A DNA stretch of 64,000 bases, taken from JADKAV01 sp037046735 (lineage in GTDB: Bacteria > Actinomycetota > Actinomycetes > S36-B12 > UBA10799). Under the pieces are notes generated by a model, which saw only the letters and a list, made by a program, of their open reading frames with translations, was not told the DNA's origin and made no database searches. Numbering within the stretch: the first letter of the stretch is position 1; each line of letters starts with the position of its first letter. Position numbers and translations under genes: made by a program. Positions 62,266 to 64,000 of this stretch are shown piece by piece. The stretch spans positions 3,216 to 67,215 of the forward strand of contig JBAOHC010000001.1 in the NCBI GenBank assembly GCA_037046735.1. The letters are read 5' to 3'.

Positions 62266-63367
62266 CAACATCGTCGGGCCCCTTTCTGGTCTTAGTGTTT
62301 CGTTGGGCGCGGTGGTTGGCAAGGTGGCGGAGTCGGGCCGTTGTCCAGGCCGGCTTCCATGGGCCTCACGGATCGCCTCGCCGTGGCCCTCGTGTTCGTC
62401 GTCGGGGGTGACGTAGCCGATCCCGGCGTGCAGTCGGACGGCGTTGTAGTGCTCGCGTGTGACGGCGAGCTCGGCACGTAGCGTGGCCGGGTCGCGGATG
62501 GCGAGCAGGTGCGGGTTCTCCATCTTGATGGTCCCGTTCAGCGACTCGATCCAGGCCTGGTCGGTCGGGGTGCCCGGCCGGCCGAAGTGCTGAGCGATCG
62601 CGCACAGGGCGAGGGAACCCCCCGGGGTCGACCCCGAGGTCATCTGTGGTCCGTTGTCGCTCACGGCGAGCAGGATCGGTCGGGGTCTGGTCATCGGCGC
62701 TGATGTCGACCCGTCCGTCGTCGTGGCGGGCATCGACGGCCTCGAGCAGTCCCTCGGCCTGCAGGGTGGTGGTGAAGGCGAGTTCGACCTGGGTGGAGGT
62801 TTCCTCGACCGAGACGATCTCGGTGATCCATTTGCGTGAGACCAGGTCCTCGATGATCAGCACCGCCATGCCAGCTCTGGTGAAGTGGGTCGTGTCGAAG
62901 ATCCAGATGCTGTTCGGGGTGTAGTCGGCCCACTCGGGGAAGGGTCGTGTTCTTCGACCGTCCGGGCCGTGGACGTGGACGAAAGTGCAGGTCAGCGACG
63001 TGGAGCACCCGTCTCACGGTGGACGGGGAGACCCATACCCGGGACAGGTAGGAGCCGCGGTGGGCGAGTTTGCGGTGGGACCGGTCGACCTCACCCCACT
63101 GCTTGAACAGGGCCAGGATCTCGGCTGCCTCCTCGGGCAAGATCCCGTGCATCGGGAACCCGCCCGGCGACTGGTCGGCCAGCCGGCCGCGGGCCCGGCG
63201 GGCGTACCAGCGGTGGGTGCGGACCTCGCCGACCTCAAGCGCCCGGCAGGCGCGGCGGATACTCCAGCCGGCATCCACGGCCCCGTCGATGAGATCGAGC
63301 AGCCCTGCCTTGGTGGCCGCATCCACCCGGCGCGGGACTCGGCCACTCAGCCCCAACCGCCTTTTCC
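62266..63367 (-). pseudogene. IS3-type OrfB transposase (copy 2, several frame changes)
   Basis: Same protein as in copy 1, with the shared internal frame change (near 62680) plus further ones: an extra base near 62948 (GTGTTCTTC where copy 1 has GCTTCTTC), a 3-base gain near 62615-62635 and shifts near 62340-62360. The DDE residues are all encoded but not in one frame. Confidence 0.8.
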
Positions 63368-63691
63368 CTCTACCAGCGTCAGCTTCACCGCCAGTTCCTT
63401 GCAGGCCTCCGAGAGCCGGGCGATCTCGGCCTTCGCGGCCTCCAGCTCGTAATCGCGCTGCCTGCCTTGCACTCCGGGTTTGGAGGCCGCCAACGCAGAC
63501 AGGGCACCGTCCTTGGCGACCTGCTTGATCCGCATGATCGTGGACCGGTCGACCTGCTGGGCAGTCGCGACCTCGGCGACCGTGGCCTCCTGCCGCACCA
63601 ACTGCAGCCAGATCTCGTACTTCAACGACGGGCTCAAGAACCGCTTCGCACGGCGCTTCCTCGACCCGCTGATGGGCTCGTTCTCGGACAT
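63347..63691 (-). CDS. IS3-type OrfA (copy 2)
   Basis: Identical in sequence to the OrfA of copy 1 (114 residues, helix-turn-helix plus coiled coil), including the G GGA AAA slippery heptamer at its 3' end. Confidence 0.85.
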   Translation of the reverse strand: MSENEPISGSRKRRAKRFLSPSLKYEIWLQLVRQEATVAEVATAQQVDRSTIMRIKQVAKDGALSALAASKPGVQGRQRDYELEAAKAEIARLSEACKELAVKLTLVEGKGGWG

Positions 63692-63804
63692 CTTCTGATC
63701 CTCCTGTTGTGGTTGGAGGACCCGCCGGATGTTGTCTGATCGACACGCCGATCTCTATCGCGAAGTCAGGCGCAAACCACGGGCTCCCCTGAGGAGGCAG
63801 TGAG

Positions 63805-63975
63805 ATGGGCACGACGCGGAGGAAGGCGGGTCTGCTGGGCCCGCACGTCGAGGGTTACCGGGGGTGGCTGGCCGGGCGGGGATACACGGCTTCGACGATC
63901 CGGAACATGCTCAAGGACTTGGGCCTGGTTGGTATCTGGGTGTCACGCGTCAGAACTCAGTGGCAGGACGGTTAG
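63805..63975 (+). pseudogene. Tyrosine recombinase, N-terminal fragment
   Basis: From ATG 63805 (GAGGAGG seven bases upstream): GPHVEGYRGWLAGRGYTAST, IRNMLKDLG, the SAM-like core-binding domain of an integrase. The match ends at about 63935, where unrelated DNA begins, and a stop follows at 63973. Its relation to the tandem recombinases at 39976-42589 is likely but not proven. Confidence 0.6.
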
Positions 63976-64000
63976 CAATACGGTTGCAACCAAGTAGACT

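Larger units (their letters stand above)
62222..63779 (-). mobile_element. IS3-type element, copy 2, with 4-bp target duplication
   Basis: Same element as at 42590, six bases longer through small insertions in G/C runs. Flanked by CGGG on both sides (62218-62221 and 63780-63783). The insertion splits a hairpin, GGGGAGC...GCTCCCC, just before a recombinase gene. Confidence 0.93.

Overview
The window comes from a high-GC actinomycete-type bacterium. Evidence: strongly G/C-ended codons, frequent GTG starts, TANNNT boxes placed 6-7 nt before start codons (leaderless genes), actinobacterial leader peptides, a DUF3516 helicase and a fused oleB-oleC gene. The order or family cannot be fixed from the sequence.

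Positions 1-34300 are mostly chromosomal backbone. They hold nearly all branched-chain amino acid genes: leuB-ilvE and cimA (2272-6145), leuA (7502-9211), an ilvB-ilvN-chaA-ilvC run that continues through a TMEM175-like channel, a fructosamine-kinase-like protein and a GNAT protein into serA (13321-21263), and ilvD (23605-25278). Three short leader peptides rich in Leu, Ile or Val codons precede cimA, leuA and ilvB; those of cimA and ilvB are followed by terminator hairpins. Other backbone genes are a CheB/CheR hybrid regulator (partial), a NIL-domain protein, a secreted subtilase, glutamate decarboxylase, a lone PII protein, membrane proteins and an oleA-oleBC-oleD hydrocarbon operon followed by a DUF3516 RNA helicase.

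The gaps between these genes carry an unusual family of 37-nt imperfect palindromes with TGTC/GACA ends: six tandem units near 6.5-6.9 kb, twelve near 21.4-22.2 kb and one copy at 23154. The last two flank a gene for a predicted PD-(D/E)xK-type nuclease. The 37-nt unit, its near-constant spacing (61 or 71 bp, about one helical turn apart) and its link to a nuclease gene make it the best candidate here for something undescribed.

A tRNA-Arg (TCT) at 34235 marks the switch to an accessory island that fills the rest of the window. Positions 34.5-48.7 kb are a nest of broken and intact insertion sequences (IS1634, IS256, IS21, IS3 of two kinds, IS1380 split by IS481, IS5) with tandem tyrosine recombinases. 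Positions 48.7-61.1 kb carry a Ter stress-response cluster on the minus strand: terD (frameshifted), a DUF475/TerC protein, a TerD-family protein, an HpcH/HpaI aldolase, a PRTase-TRSP protein, a StiP-type PRTase-PELOTA protein and a HAD phosphatase. These are followed by two TerY proteins, a TerY with a C-terminal zinc ribbon, a PP2C phosphatase and a protein kinase (the TerY-P triad). More IS debris follows, ending in a second copy of the IS3 element flanked by a 4-bp target duplication.

Between 26.6 and 35.4 kb at least eight single-base frameshifts break otherwise well conserved genes (membrane lipoprotein, helicase, oleBC, oleA, an unknown membrane protein), and more occur in terD and the IS copies. 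The first 26 kb shows none. This means either local sequence errors or real decay; the reads must decide.
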